A DNA stretch of 64,000 nt from Sphingomonas phyllosphaerae. GTDB lineage: Bacteria > Pseudomonadota > Alphaproteobacteria > Sphingomonadales > Sphingomonadaceae. A model generated the notes under the pieces. The model did not search any database. It was not told the DNA's origin and saw nothing but the letters and a program-made list of their open reading frames with translations. Location of the stretch: assembly GCF_029623345.1 (NCBI RefSeq), contig NZ_JAPYKH010000014.1, forward strand, positions 41,966 to 105,965, read 5' to 3'. Every line of letters begins with the position of its first letter. Position 1 is the stretch's first letter. Below are positions 15,354 through 24,604 of the stretch, in pieces. The translations under genes were made by a program, and so were the position numbers.

Positions 15354-18302
15354 ATGAAGTCGTATGCGCGCGTGCTCGCGAAGCCGCTCGTCGCCCTCCT
15401 GCTCGTCTCCGTGTCGCTGCCGCTGCCTGCGCAGCAGCGCGCGCGCCGGGCACCGGCGGCTCCCGCCACGCCCGCCGCGGCGCCCGCGCCGGCTGTCCGC
15501 GTCGACACCTCGCCGTGGCTGTTCAAGGGATCGGACATTCCGCCCGATCCGGAGTGGCATTTCGGTGCGCTGCCGACCGGGCTGCGCTATGCGGTGCGCA
15601 AGAACGGCGTGCCGCCGGGCCAGGTGGCGGTGCGCGTGCGGATCGACGCGGGCTCGCTGTACGAGAGCGACGCCGAGCAGGGCTTCGCGCACCTGATCGA
15701 GCATCTGTCGTTCCGCGGCTCCCGCTACGTGCCGGACGGCGAGGCCAAGCGGGTGTGGCAGCGCTTCGGCGCCACCTTCGGCTCGGACTCGAACGCTTCC
15801 ACCACGCCGACGCAGACGGTCTACAAGCTCGACCTGCCCGGTGCGACCGACGTCAAGCTCGACGAGAGCCTCAAGATCTTCGCCGGCATGATGGCCGAGC
15901 CCGCGATCACCGACGCGGGCCTCGCCGCCGAGCGCCCCGCGGTGCTGGCCGAACAGCGCGAGGCGCCGGGCGCGCAGGTGCGTTACGGCGACGCGATCCG
16001 TCAGACCTTCTTCGCCGGCCAGCCGCTCGCCGAGCGCTCGCCGATCGGCACGATCAAGACGCTGGAGGCGGCCACGCCGGCGACGGTGCAGGCGTTCCAC
16101 AACAAATGGTACCGCCCCGCGCGCGCGGTGGTGATCATCTCGGGCGACATCGACCCCGACGTCGCCGCCAAGCTGGTGGTGAAGAATTTCGGCAGCTGGA
16201 CCGGCAAGGGCGCGGACCCCGCCGACCCTGATTTTGGCAAGCCGGACCCCAAGGCGCCCGCGACCAAGACGATTGCCGAGCCCTCGCTGCCGCCAGTGGT
16301 CGCCACCGCGACGCTGCGGCCGTGGGAGTATCGCGACGACACGATCATCTTCAACCAGAAGCGGCTCGTCGACTTCCTCGCGATCCGGCTGATCAACCGC
16401 CGGCTCGAATCGCGCGCGCGCGCAGGGGGCAGCTTCCTCCAGGCCTCGGTCAGCCTCGACGATGTGTCGCGCTCGGCCAACGGCACCTTCACCAACGTCA
16501 TACCGATCGGCGACGACTGGGAAGCCGCGCTCAAGGACGTGCGCGCAGTGGTGGCGGACGCGATGGCGACGCCGCCGACCCAGGCCGAGGTCGACCGCGA
16601 GCTCGCCGAGTTCGACGCCGCGATGAAGAACGACGTCGACACCGCGCGCGTCGAGGCCGGTGCGAAGCAGGCCGACGACATGGTCAACGCGCTCGACATC
16701 CGCGAAACGGTGGCGGGGCCGAAGACCAGCTACGACATCCTGCAGGAGGCGCGCACCAAGGGGATGTTCACGCCCGCGGCGATGATCGAGTCGACCAACC
16801 GGCTGTTCAAGGGCGATGTCCAGCGCGCGTTGCTCAACACGCGCGCGCCCGACGCCAGCGCCGCAACCAAGCTGGCCGCGGCGCTCACCGCCGACGTCTC
16901 GAAGCTGGCGGGCAAGCGCGCCGAACAGCGCTCGGTCGACTTCTCTAAGGTGCCCAAGCTCGGCACGCCCGGCCAGGCGACCGCACGCACCACGGTGGGC
17001 GATCCGCCGATGGAGCAGGTGACCTTCGCCAACGGCGTCCGCGCTTTGATCTACGCCAACCCGTCCGAGACCGGACGCGTCTACCTGCGCGTGCGCTTCG
17101 GGCGCGGCTATCAGGCGCTGCCCGGCGACCGGCCGACCCCGGCCTGGGCGGGCGAGACCGCGCTGATCGCTAGCGGCATCGGCGGGCTCGACCAGGGCGC
17201 GCTCGATTCGCTCACCACCGGGCGCCGCATGGGGCTCGACTTCGACATCGGCGACGACGCCTTCCTGCTGGGTGCGCAGACGACACCGAGCGACTATGCC
17301 GACAATCTCACGCTGATGGCGGCCAAGCTCGCCGCGCCACGCTGGGACGCGGCGCCGGTGGCGCGCGCGCGCGCGGCGATGCTGACGGGCTATGCCGGGC
17401 TCAACTCCTCGCCCGACGGCGTACTGGCGCGCGACCTCGAGGGGCTGCTGCGCGACGGCGACCCGCGCTGGGGCATGCCGACACTGGCACAGATCCAGGC
17501 GCTCAACGCGCGTGACTTCAAGAAGCTGTGGCAGCCACTGCTGGCGACCGGGCCGATCGAGGTGGACGTATTCGGCGACGTCAAGGCCGACGAGGCGATC
17601 GCCGCCATCGCCAAGAGCTTCGGCGCGCTCAAGCCGCGCCGCGCCGACGAGGGGACGGGGGCGCCGGTACGCTTCCCCGCGCACAACGCGACCCCGGTGA
17701 TGCGCACCCACGACGGCGACGACAACCAGGCCGCGGCGTTGATAGCCTGGCCGACTGGCGGCGGCTCGGCCGATCATGCCGAGCAGCGCCGGCTCGACGT
17801 GCTCGCCGCGGTGTTCGCGGACCGGCTGTTCGACCGGCTGCGCTCGGTGGCGGGGGCGAGCTATTCGCCGACCGCGCAGAGCCAGTGGCCGGTGGGGCTG
17901 CCCGGCGGCGGGCGGCTGATCGCGGTGGGCAAGGTAGCGCCCGACAAGGTGCCCTTGTTCTTCCAGCTGTCGCGCCAGATCGCGGCCGAGCTGGTGTCGA
18001 CCAAGATCAGCGCCGACGAGCTGCGCCGCACGATCGTGCCGATGCTGCAATATATGGCGCGCGCCTCGTCGGGGAACCAGTTCTGGCTGATCCAGACCTC
18101 GGGCGGCACCTTCGACTCCAAGCGGATCGAGGCGAGCCAGAGCCTGATCGGGGACATGACCGGCATCACCCCCGAGGCACTCCAGGCCAGCGCGGCCAAG
18201 TACCTGCGGCCCGACAAGGACTGGACGATGGCGGTGGTGCCCAAGGCGGCCGCGGGTGGAACGAAGGCCGCCTCCGCCGCCGGGGCGGCGGCGGCCAAGT
18301 AG
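15354..18302 (+). CDS. M16 family zinc metallopeptidase, exported
   Basis: A 982-residue pitrilysin-like protease. Residues 1-26 form a signal peptide (core ALLLVSVSLPLPAQ), then a Pro/Ala linker. HLIEH at 113-117 is the inverted zinc motif HxxEH, with the third ligand likely Glu193 in ERPAVLAEQRE. A second, inactive M16 half starts near residue 565, so the protein has the two-lobed clamp structure of periplasmic M16 enzymes (PqqL-like). The ATG at 15354 is used because the signal peptide begins there. The substrate is unknown. Confidence 0.93.
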   Translation: MKSYARVLAKPLVALLLVSVSLPLPAQQRARRAPAAPATPAAAPAPAVRVDTSPWLFKGSDIPPDPEWHFGALPTGLRYAVRKNGVPPGQVAVRVRIDAGSLYESDAEQGFAHLIEHLSFRGSRYVPDGEAKRVWQRFGATFGSDSNASTTPTQTVYKLDLPGATDVKLDESLKIFAGMMAEPAITDAGLAAERPAVLAEQREAPGAQVRYGDAIRQTFFAGQPLAERSPIGTIKTLEAATPATVQAFHNKWYRPARAVVIISGDIDPDVAAKLVVKNFGSWTGKGADPADPDFGKPDPKAPATKTIAEPSLPPVVATATLRPWEYRDDTIIFNQKRLVDFLAIRLINRRLESRARAGGSFLQASVSLDDVSRSANGTFTNVIPIGDDWEAALKDVRAVVADAMATPPTQAEVDRELAEFDAAMKNDVDTARVEAGAKQADDMVNALDIRETVAGPKTSYDILQEARTKGMFTPAAMIESTNRLFKGDVQRALLNTRAPDASAATKLAAALTADVSKLAGKRAEQRSVDFSKVPKLGTPGQATARTTVGDPPMEQVTFANGVRALIYANPSETGRVYLRVRFGRGYQALPGDRPTPAWAGETALIASGIGGLDQGALDSLTTGRRMGLDFDIGDDAFLLGAQTTPSDYADNLTLMAAKLAAPRWDAAPVARARAAMLTGYAGLNSSPDGVLARDLEGLLRDGDPRWGMPTLAQIQALNARDFKKLWQPLLATGPIEVDVFGDVKADEAIAAIAKSFGALKPRRADEGTGAPVRFPAHNATPVMRTHDGDDNQAAALIAWPTGGGSADHAEQRRLDVLAAVFADRLFDRLRSVAGASYSPTAQSQWPVGLPGGGRLIAVGKVAPDKVPLFFQLSRQIAAELVSTKISADELRRTIVPMLQYMARASSGNQFWLIQTSGGTFDSKRIEASQSLIGDMTGITPEALQASAAKYLRPDKDWTMAVVPKAAAGGTKAASAAGAAAAK

Positions 18303-18320
18303 CGAGTCCTTACCCTTCGG

Positions 18321-18346
18321 CGTTCCCCGACTCGTATCGGGGAACG
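18321..18346 (+). terminator. stem-loop after the M16 protease gene
   Basis: CGTTCCCCGA (18321-18330) and TCGGGGAACG (18337-18346) form a perfect 10-bp stem around a 6-base loop, 19 bases after the stop. There is no T-run, so termination would be atypical; position is the main support. Confidence 0.5.
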
Positions 18347-18512
18347 CTTCGCCTGAGCGTCAGGCCGGACGCGCACGGACACCATCTGGGGATAGCGCGC
18401 CACGCGGGGGATCACTCGATCAACTCGCAATCGTCGGCACGGCCGCGGGCCTTGGTGTGCGCCAAGGCCCGGACGGTTGCCCCGCTACCAGCGGCGTCGT
18501 AGAGCCACGCGC

Positions 18513-20030
18513 ATGACGACGATCCGCGAAGCCGACCTGATCGAGAGCGTGGCCGACGCGCTCCAGTTCATCAGTTACTATCACCCGATGGATTACATCC
18601 GCGCGCTGGGCGAGGCCTATGCCGCGGAGCAAAGCCCCGCCGCCAAGGATGCGATGGCGCAGATCCTCACCAACAGCCGGATGTGCGCCGAGGGCCACCG
18701 CCCGATCTGCCAGGACACCGGGATTGTCACTGTCTTCGTCAAATGGGGGCAGGACTGCCGGCTGGAGAGCGAGTGCTCGCTCCAGGAAGTCGTCGACGAG
18801 GGCGTACGCCGCGCCTACCTCCACCCCGAGAACAAGCTGCGCGCCTCGATCCTGGCCGACCCGGCCTTCACCCGCCGCAACACGCGCGACAACACGCCGA
18901 GCGTGCTCCACGTCGAGATGGTGCCGGGGGACAAGGTGCACATCGACGTCGCCGCCAAGGGCGGCGGCAGCGAGAACAAGTCCAAGTTCAAGATGATGAA
19001 CCCGAGCGACTCGATCGTTGACTGGGTGCTGGAGATGCTGCCCCAGATGGGCGCGGGCTGGTGCCCACCGGGGATGCTCGGCATCGGCATCGGCGGCTCC
19101 GCGGAGAAGGCGATGGTGCTCGCCAAGGAATCGCTGATGGGCCAGATCGACATGGCCCAGCTCAAGGCGCGCGGGCCGAAGAACGACCTGGAGGCGCTGC
19201 GCATTGAGCTGTTCGACAAGGTCAACGCGCTCGGTATCGGCGCGCAGGGGCTGGGCGGCCTCTCGACCATCCTCGACGTCAAGATTCTCGACTGGCCGAC
19301 CCACGCCGCGTCCAAGCCGGTGGCGATGATCCCGAATTGCGCTGCGACGCGCCACGCGCATTTCACGCTCGACGGCTCGGGCCCGGTGTACCTGGAGGCG
19401 CCGAAGCTTTCCGACTGGCCGCAGGTCGACTGGCAGCCCGATAGCGCCGCGATCCGCGTCGACCTCGACACGCTGACCCCCGAGGTGGTGCAGACGTGGA
19501 AGCACGGCGACCGGCTGCTGCTCAACGGCAAGATGCTCACCGGCCGCGACGCCGCGCACAAGCGCATCGCCGACATGCTGGCGAAGGGCGAGCCCCTGCC
19601 GGTCGAGTTCAAGGGCCGCGTGATCTATTATGTCGGGCCGGTCGACCCGGTCGGCGAGGAAGTGGTCGGGCCGGCGGGGCCGACCACGGCGACGCGGATG
19701 GACAAGTTCACGCGCATGATGCTCGATCAGGGGCTGCTCGCGATGGTCGGCAAGGCCGAGCGCGGCCCGGCCGCGACCGAGGCGATCCGCGATCACAAAT
19801 CGGCCTATCTGATGGCCGTCGGCGGCGCGGCCTATCTGGTCGCGCGCGCGATCAAGGGCAGCACGGTCGTCGGCTTCGCGGACCTCGGGATGGAGGCGAT
19901 CTACGAGTTTGAGGTGAGCGACTTCCCCGTCACCGTCGCGGTCGACGCCGAGGGGCAGAACGTCCACCAGCTCGCGCCGCTGGTGTGGCGCGACAAGATC
20001 GCGCGTGAAGGATTGCTCCAGCCCGCGTGA
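18513..20030 (+). CDS. fumarate hydratase, class I (iron-sulfur)
   Basis: A 505-residue one-chain class I fumarase, interconverting fumarate and L-malate in the citric acid cycle with a [4Fe-4S] cluster. The alpha-type half includes RPICQDTG (Cys66), GGGSENKSKFKMMNPSDS, GAGWCPPGMLGIGIGGS and MIPNCAATRHAHF, giving the three expected cluster cysteines. The beta-type half includes GKMLTGRDAAHKR and GPTTATRMDKFT, the usual C-terminal active-site block. The cytosolic enzyme is oxygen sensitive. It stands alone, 211 bases after the protease gene. Confidence 0.95.
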   Translation: MTTIREADLIESVADALQFISYYHPMDYIRALGEAYAAEQSPAAKDAMAQILTNSRMCAEGHRPICQDTGIVTVFVKWGQDCRLESECSLQEVVDEGVRRAYLHPENKLRASILADPAFTRRNTRDNTPSVLHVEMVPGDKVHIDVAAKGGGSENKSKFKMMNPSDSIVDWVLEMLPQMGAGWCPPGMLGIGIGGSAEKAMVLAKESLMGQIDMAQLKARGPKNDLEALRIELFDKVNALGIGAQGLGGLSTILDVKILDWPTHAASKPVAMIPNCAATRHAHFTLDGSGPVYLEAPKLSDWPQVDWQPDSAAIRVDLDTLTPEVVQTWKHGDRLLLNGKMLTGRDAAHKRIADMLAKGEPLPVEFKGRVIYYVGPVDPVGEEVVGPAGPTTATRMDKFTRMMLDQGLLAMVGKAERGPAATEAIRDHKSAYLMAVGGAAYLVARAIKGSTVVGFADLGMEAIYEFEVSDFPVTVAVDAEGQNVHQLAPLVWRDKIAREGLLQPA

Positions 20031-20455
20031 GCGGGGCGGGCGCTACGGTCACAGTCCGCGCCGGTAGCTGATCTGCCGCTGCACACATCGTCCCGGCGGT
20101 CAGCCGGTATCCACCGAACCGCGCAGGCGTCAGGGGTTGCTCTCGCGGCATTGGCCCACAGACGAAAGCGACCCTTTCCGAGAGAGGGCGTGGGAGGCGG
20201 CGGCTGCGCATTGACGCAGGAGCACGCGTCCTGCGCGTAGAGCCCGAACTGGCGGTCCGCCTCTGATTGCAGCAGCGGGCGCACCCGCGCCGCGGGACGG
20301 ATCGCCGGGCGGTCGAGCGCGTACAGGTCGATTCACCTGCGTCCCCAGGCCGAAGCGGCGAAGGGCGTCGTGTCAGAGGATAGCGTTCGTGTCACTGGGC
20401 CCCTGGCTGGCGCAGGAGCACGCTCGTGTGTCGAACGTGGCGTATGATGCAGTCG
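20031..20455. other. 425-base gap, no gene seen
   Basis: Between fumarase and the convergent methyltransferase. Only short antisense frames and a GC-rich sequence with AGGAGCACGC repeated near 20218 and 20413 are visible. No convincing hairpin, tRNA or coding signal was found. Confidence 0.4.
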
Positions 20456-21160
20456 TCAGTCGCGGCGGAACAGCACCGCCTCGCCCGCCGCGGCGGCGAC
20501 GCGCCAGCTCTCCGCCGTCAGCACGTCGCGGTGGCGCGGGTTGACGTACAGCAACCGCACGTTGCGCTCGGGCGGCAGCGCCGCCAGCCGGCGCGCCACC
20601 GCGCGGATGATCGCCTCCTCGAACGGGTTGAAGAGGTAGACGAGCAGGTCTCCCTCGGGGAGCGCGACCGCGGTGGCGTCGCCCAGCAGCGCGGTCGCGC
20701 GCGGGTCGCCGCGACGCGCGAGGTTGCGCGTCGCGACGGCATGCAGCTCGGCGGCGAACTCCACGCCGGTGATGGCGCGGAACGGATAGTCGCAAGCGAG
20801 CAGCAGCGCGCGCCCCTTCCCCGAGCCGAGGTCGAGGAAATGGAAACGCGACAGGTCGCCGTCGATCAGCGCCACCGCCGCCGCGAACACGTCAGGATCG
20901 GTGGCAACATGGTCGATGCCGTAGCGCGCGTTGGGGCTGTCGATCGCGAGCGTGTAGAGCCGCTGGACGCCCCCGGTGTCGCTGTCGTGCGTCAAATCGA
21001 AGGCGGCGTCACGCGCGGCCTTGGCGGCGAGATAGTCACCGAGCCCGCGATCGGGACGCGCGCGCCGCAGCAGCCGCCGCGCCGCTTCGAGCGGCCCCTC
21101 GTCGGCGACGATCGCGCTAAGGCGCCGCGCCGCTTGGCCGATCCGTGCGAACCTGCCCAA
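20456..21160 (-). CDS. class I SAM-dependent methyltransferase
   Basis: A 234-residue protein. FHFLDLGSGKGRALLLA at residues 107-123 is a textbook SAM-binding motif I, followed by GVEFAAELHAVATRNLA (motif II). A late LLVYLFNPFEEAIIRAV segment recalls the NPPY-like region. The N-terminal 90 residues are helical and unassigned; the target is unknown. The start is TTG at 21160. A long leader with a small ORF and a hairpin lies just upstream. Confidence 0.85.
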   Translation of the reverse strand: MGRFARIGQAARRLSAIVADEGPLEAARRLLRRARPDRGLGDYLAAKAARDAAFDLTHDSDTGGVQRLYTLAIDSPNARYGIDHVATDPDVFAAAVALIDGDLSRFHFLDLGSGKGRALLLACDYPFRAITGVEFAAELHAVATRNLARRGDPRATALLGDATAVALPEGDLLVYLFNPFEEAIIRAVARRLAALPPERNVRLLYVNPRHRDVLTAESWRVAAAAGEAVLFRRD

Positions 21161-21197
21161 CTTCGCCCCCCCCTCACTTACGCCAGATATGAGAAGA

Positions 21198-21233
21198 GGT
21201 TGCCGGACCCCGCCGAAGCGGCGCCCGACAACC
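21198..21233 (-). terminator. imperfect hairpin in the leader before the methyltransferase gene
   Basis: On the minus strand GGTTGTCGG pairs with CCGGCAACC, and CGCCG with CGGCG around a short loop; TCTTCTC follows. It lies between a tiny ORF (21347-21403) and the methyltransferase start, where a conditional terminator would sit. Confidence 0.4.
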
Positions 21234-21346
21234 CCTAAACATGGTCAGCGGCCGGAGAGCTCCAGCCCGGGAGACCATGCAGGCCTCCGACAGAATGACC
21301 TACCTCGCTGTCTGGGAGAGGATACCCCCCGAGGCAGACCGTACCG

Positions 21347-21403
21347 TCAGAAGCGCGTCCCCCGAACGAACTGAACCGACCCCATTGCTGAACCATGAGA
21401 CAT
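21347..21403 (-). CDS. 18-codon ORF with an anti-16S-perfect ribosome-binding site, possible leader peptide
   Basis: The ORF encodes MSHGSAMGSVQFVRGTRF and stops at TGA. The 15 bases before it (complement of 21405-21419) read GAAAGGAGGTGATCC, which pairs with the whole 3' tail of bacterial 16S rRNA; GGAGG is seven bases from the ATG. A 7-bp stem-loop (GCGGCTC/GAGCCGC at 21438-21455) lies upstream. Such an ideal site before so short an ORF suggests a translated leader or small protein. No homologue is known to me. Confidence 0.42.
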   Translation of the reverse strand: MSHGSAMGSVQFVRGTRF

Positions 21404-21419
21404 CGGATCACCTCCTTTC

Positions 21420-21772
21420 GCTGGTTGATAACGAGCGCGGCTCTCGCGAGCCGCACGATCAATGTGAGCCGCGCGCGACTCGGATACAAGTCTTGTCTTG
21501 CGGGGCGGAATGTACGATTCTCGCACGCTCGATTTGCACCATCGCCTGCCCCTTGCTCGCGACCAAGAGGATGGCCTGGTGCCGGCGTCGCACAGGATCA
21601 TCCGTCATCCCGGGCTTGACCCGCAATCCATCGTGCCGCGGATGCTCAGATCGTTGCTCTCGTAGCTTGATCCCGGTGCGGAGCCGCGATGACGGGTATG
21701 GACGGCGCGGCACCTCCTCCCGCCGGCTGCGGGCGACAACCCTGACGGCGGGGAAGAAGGCGATTCAGCCTC
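21420..21772. other. intergenic stretch with one dispersed repeat, no intact gene
   Basis: Contains the leader hairpin at 21438-21455 and the repeat at 21602-21695. Otherwise no coding signal is convincing on either strand. Confidence 0.4.
21602..21695. repeat. dispersed repeat with CCGTCATC...GATGACGG ends
   Basis: CCGTCATCCCGGGCTTGACC opens the element, and GATGACGG closes it as the inverted end, about 94 bases in all. The same ends bound the 33943-34044 copy and the compact hairpin at 7345. Confidence 0.65.
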
Positions 21773-22312
21773 TCACCCGCGGCAATCCTCGATCACGCGC
21801 GCCAGCTCGGCCCAGGGTGGGAGCACCAGCGGCGCGCTGCCCGGCTGCTCCAGCGTGAAGCGGCCGCGGCTGAACACCATCGCATCAAGCAGCCGGTCGC
21901 TTGCCGCGAGAGACACCGCCGCGCCGCCCGCCACCGCGGTGGTGGGCAACGTGCGCGTCGTCGCGCTGGTGCGCACCGTGAAGGGCGCGGCGACGCCGCC
22001 GATCCGGGTCAGCGTGACCGCGCGCGCGGCGCGGTCGCAGCGCGCGGTGGCGACTGCCGTCGCGCCGGTGCCGAAGCTGGCGACCGTGCCGGCAGCTTCG
22101 CGTGCGTAGCGCCACGTCCCCGGTGTGCGCTGCCAATCCTGCCAGTCCGCGGCGAGCGGTGCGGGCGCGGGCGCCGAGGGGACGGGCACGGGCGCGGGAG
22201 CCGGAGTCGGGGCGGGCGGCGGCGGGGTCACCTGCGGCACGCAGCCGGCAGCGAGCACCAGCGCAGCGGTGAGCGGCGCGAGGCGCGCGCGGGAGGGAAT
22301 GTATCGAGCCAC
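21773..22312 (-). CDS. putative lipoprotein, unknown function
   Basis: A 179-residue protein with a signal peptide ending LVLAAGC (lipid-modified Cys24). A Pro/Ala/Val linker (residues about 28-54) follows, as expected for a lipoprotein that projects away from a membrane. The remaining domain starts DWQDWQRTPGTWRYAREAAG and has two cysteines (ATARCDRAAR and the C-terminal VIEDCRG) that could pair. It resembles small sphingomonad lipoproteins of unknown role; no enzyme motif is seen. Confidence 0.75.
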   Translation of the reverse strand: MARYIPSRARLAPLTAALVLAAGCVPQVTPPPPAPTPAPAPVPVPSAPAPAPLAADWQDWQRTPGTWRYAREAAGTVASFGTGATAVATARCDRAARAVTLTRIGGVAAPFTVRTSATTRTLPTTAVAGGAAVSLAASDRLLDAMVFSRGRFTLEQPGSAPLVLPPWAELARVIEDCRG

Positions 22313-22415
22313 GACCGGGGCCTATGCCGGAAGCCGCGGGCGCGCTCAACCGCGCGCGGAACCGCGGCGCGGACGGGCGGTTCTCGACTGATAACGTTTG
22401 TTGATGGAGTCACCG

Positions 22416-22784
22416 ATGGCCGACGACGCGCCCACCCAGATCCTCGTCCAGTCGAACCTGGGGGAGACGATGAAGGTGGACAGCCGTGACGGCGACCATC
22501 TCGGCGCGGTCCACGCCTTCATGGTGCACAAGGGTTCGGGGCGGGCGACCCACGCGGTGCTCAGCCTCGGCGGCTTCCTCGGCATGGGCAAGAGCTTCTA
22601 CCCTTTGCCGTTCGCGCTGCTGCAGTTCGATCCGGTGCGCGACCGCTATGTGGTGACGATCGACCGCCGTCTGCTCGAGGGCGGGCCGAGCTGGGCCAAT
22701 AACGCGCCTGTGTTCGACCAGGCCTACGCCGATCGTGTCGCCAGTTACTATCAGGTGCGCGGCGAGAATCTCGCCGCCGAGTGA
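22416..22784 (+). CDS. PRC-barrel domain protein
   Basis: A 122-residue cytosolic protein with a PRC-barrel-like fold: MKVDSRDGDHLGAVHAFMVH, then HAVLSLGGFLGMGKSFYPLP, with the typical 'distinct in colour, smooth hinge' beta pattern. PRC-barrel proteins act in RNA processing or stress and photosynthetic reaction centres, but this one cannot be assigned. The ATG at 22416 has TGGAG six bases upstream; other in-frame starts at 22398 and 22404 lack it. A small ORF follows 11 bases later. Confidence 0.78.
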   Translation: MADDAPTQILVQSNLGETMKVDSRDGDHLGAVHAFMVHKGSGRATHAVLSLGGFLGMGKSFYPLPFALLQFDPVRDRYVVTIDRRLLEGGPSWANNAPVFDQAYADRVASYYQVRGENLAAE

Positions 22785-22795
22785 GGAGAGATGCA

Positions 22796-22933
22796 ATGGG
22801 CGAGCATGAGCGCGACGACGCCATGGAAGAGACCGTCGAGGAACTGCTGACCGACCCGGACGCACCGGAGCATGGCAGGCATCCGCGGCCGCCGCAGACG
22901 ATCGATGCCGAGCCGAGCGGGGAGCAGCGCTGA
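22796..22933 (+). CDS. small acidic hypothetical protein
   Basis: A 45-residue peptide beginning MGEHERDDAMEETVEELLTD, rich in Glu, Asp and Pro. GAGGAGAG lies eight bases before the ATG, and the gene follows the PRC-barrel gene by 11 bases, so the two are likely co-transcribed. No domain recognised. Confidence 0.55.
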   Translation: MGEHERDDAMEETVEELLTDPDAPEHGRHPRPPQTIDAEPSGEQR

Positions 22934-23119
22934 GGATTAGCGCGTCCCAGCCCGTGCTTCTGCGAAGACAGGAGCCAAGGCTAGGCGCCTGCTTGCAAGG
23001 CTTCACGAACGTAAGCGGAGCGATCGCCACACCGCGCACACGCGAAAGGAGCCGCCGGCGCAAGGCCCGCGGCTCCCGCGATCAGCCGGCGGCGGGGCGG
23101 CCCAGCCACCCCGCGACGC

Positions 23120-23287
23120 TTACTTGATCTTGGCTTCCTTGAACGCGACGTGCTTGCGCACGACGGGATCGTACTTGTTGAAGCTCAGCTTCTCGGTCTT
23201 GGTGCGCGGATTCTTCTTGGTGACGTAGAAGAAGCCGGTGTCAGCCGAGCTGACGAGCTTGATCTTGACGGTGGTCGGCTTGGCCAT
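23120..23287 (-). CDS. rpmG: 50S ribosomal protein L33
   Basis: A 55-residue ribosomal protein reading [20 protein letters not shown], then [20 protein letters not shown] and [15 protein letters not shown]. This is the zinc-free form of L33, with no CxxC pairs, as in other alphaproteobacteria. It is a single gene convergent to nothing close. A GC-rich inverted repeat (CCGCCGGC/GCCGGCGG near 23051-23096) downstream may terminate it. Confidence 0.97.
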   Translation of the reverse strand: MAKPTTVKIKLVSSADTGFFYVTKKNPRTKTEKLSFNKYDPVVRKHVAFKEAKIK

Positions 23288-23462
23288 GACCGGTTCCTAA
23301 GCGAATGAAACAACAAAGCGGCGAAGCTCGCCTCGCCGCGTCAGACGCGGGCGCTTGGCGCAAGTGACGCGCGGAGTCAAGCGCGGGGCGGCATTAAGCA
23401 CCAGGTAAGGGACGTGGGCGCAGGGTAAGCGGATCGGGACTCACCCGACCAGGATCACGCGC

Positions 23463-23771
23463 ATGGACGACATGGATATCCTCGCGATCAAGGCGCATCT
23501 GGCACGACGCGTCGCCGCGATCGACTGGCGCGCCGGGCCGGCGCGGCTCGCGCCCGAGCTGGAGGGAATCCGGATTGCCGCCGAGCAGCACCAGCTGCTG
23601 CCGGTGGTGACGGTGGTCCAGTCGCTCGGCTGCGCGATCGGGCGCGGCGAGCGCGGCGTGCTCGTACACGACTGGCTCGGCCTGCTCGGCGAGGCGGTGG
23701 CGAGCGGTGCGCAGGACGAGGCGACGTCGCGCGCCTTCGCCGCGGCCTGCGCGGTGCGGCTGGCGGCGTAA
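23463..23771 (+). CDS. hypothetical protein
   Basis: A 102-residue protein, start MDDMDILAIKAHLARRVAAI, with a helix-rich profile and no signal peptide or catalytic motif. ELEGIRIAAEQHQLLPVVTV then VQSLGCAIGRGERGVLVHDW are its most ordered parts. Codon use and length look genuine. It resembles short conserved proteins of sphingomonads whose function is unknown. Confidence 0.6.
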   Translation: MDDMDILAIKAHLARRVAAIDWRAGPARLAPELEGIRIAAEQHQLLPVVTVVQSLGCAIGRGERGVLVHDWLGLLGEAVASGAQDEATSRAFAAACAVRLAA

Positions 23772-23800
23772 GGCGCAGGCAGGCTTATCTCCTCCTAAGT

Positions 23801-24003
23801 CCTCCCCGCGCGGCGGGGAGGGGGACCGCGCCCGCAGGGCGTTGTGGAGGGGGCTCTCCACCCAGCGCAGCGTTTGCGGACACTCCCCTCCACCACGCCG
23901 CTGCGCGGCGCGTGCGGGCTTTGGCTTGCTCCCCGGCAGGCCAAGATCGTGTCCGGCGGACACGATCTCGCCCCCCAAGCCCCCTTCCCGTGCCGGAGAG
24001 GAT
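23801..24003. repeat. mosaic of GC-rich palindromes between genes
   Basis: Starts with a CTCCCCGC/GCGGGGAG hairpin (23802-23820). It then runs through TGGAGGGGG and CCCCTCCA pairs, a GATCGTGTCCG/CGGACACGATC palindrome near 23947-23969, and ends in CCCCCTTCCCG. The composition matches the smaller elements at 26430 and 56717. It covers most of the 300-base gap before dps. Confidence 0.6.
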
Positions 24004-24078
24004 CTAGTGACGCCTTGACCGGACCCAATCGCGCCCCACACCGTTTCGCTCTGGATCAGTCAAACGACGGAGCCGATC

Positions 24079-24576
24079 GTGGCCGACACCAACCCAGCCC
24101 TCGACACCCCCACCGACCTGCAACGCAACGACACGCGCAGCGTCGCCGACGCGCTCAACGCCGCGCTCGCCGACAGCTATGCGCTGTATCTCAAGACCAA
24201 GAACTTCCACTGGCACGTCTCGGGGCCGCACTTCCGCGACTATCATTTGCTGCTCGACGACCAGGCAGCGCAGATCCTCGGCGCCACCGATGCGATCGCC
24301 GAGCGCGTGCGCAAGACCGGCAACACCACGCTGCGTTCGATCGGCGACATTGCGCGACACCAGTCAATCCGCGACAATGACGCCGATTTCGTTGCGCCCG
24401 AGCAGATGCTGGCCGAGCTGCGCGACGACAATCTCACGCTGGTCCAGCGCTTCCGCGACGTGAAGGACGCCGCCGAGGCGGCCAAGGACAATGCCACCAG
24501 CGGCATCGTCGACGATTGGACCGACGAGGCGGAAGAGCGCGCCTGGTTCCTGTTCGAGGCCAGCCGCAAGGCCTGA
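24079..24576 (+). CDS. dps: Dps family ferritin-like DNA-protection protein
   Basis: A 165-residue Dps protein that oxidises and stores iron with peroxide and shields DNA as a dodecamer. The ferroxidase segment [20 protein letters not shown] is the family signature (His and Asp ligands), followed by [20 protein letters not shown] with the conserved Asp/Glu. Length is normal. The start is GTG at 24079 with GGAG upstream. A DUF1328 gene follows by 28 bases. Confidence 0.93.
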   Translation: MADTNPALDTPTDLQRNDTRSVADALNAALADSYALYLKTKNFHWHVSGPHFRDYHLLLDDQAAQILGATDAIAERVRKTGNTTLRSIGDIARHQSIRDNDADFVAPEQMLAELRDDNLTLVQRFRDVKDAAEAAKDNATSGIVDDWTDEAEERAWFLFEASRKA

Positions 24577-24604
24577 CCACGCCAGCCGCAGAAGGAGCCG
24601 AGCG

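Noticed and set aside
15222..18050. 942-codon open frame antisense to the M16 protease gene
   Set aside because: Composition dominated by Arg, His and Gly with no motifs; the forward M16 reading has zinc and signal motifs.
21405..21419. Sequence GGATCACCTCCTTTC, identical to the 16S rRNA 3' end
   Set aside because: The adjoining bases do not match 16S rRNA; it is the complement of a strong ribosome-binding site on the minus strand.
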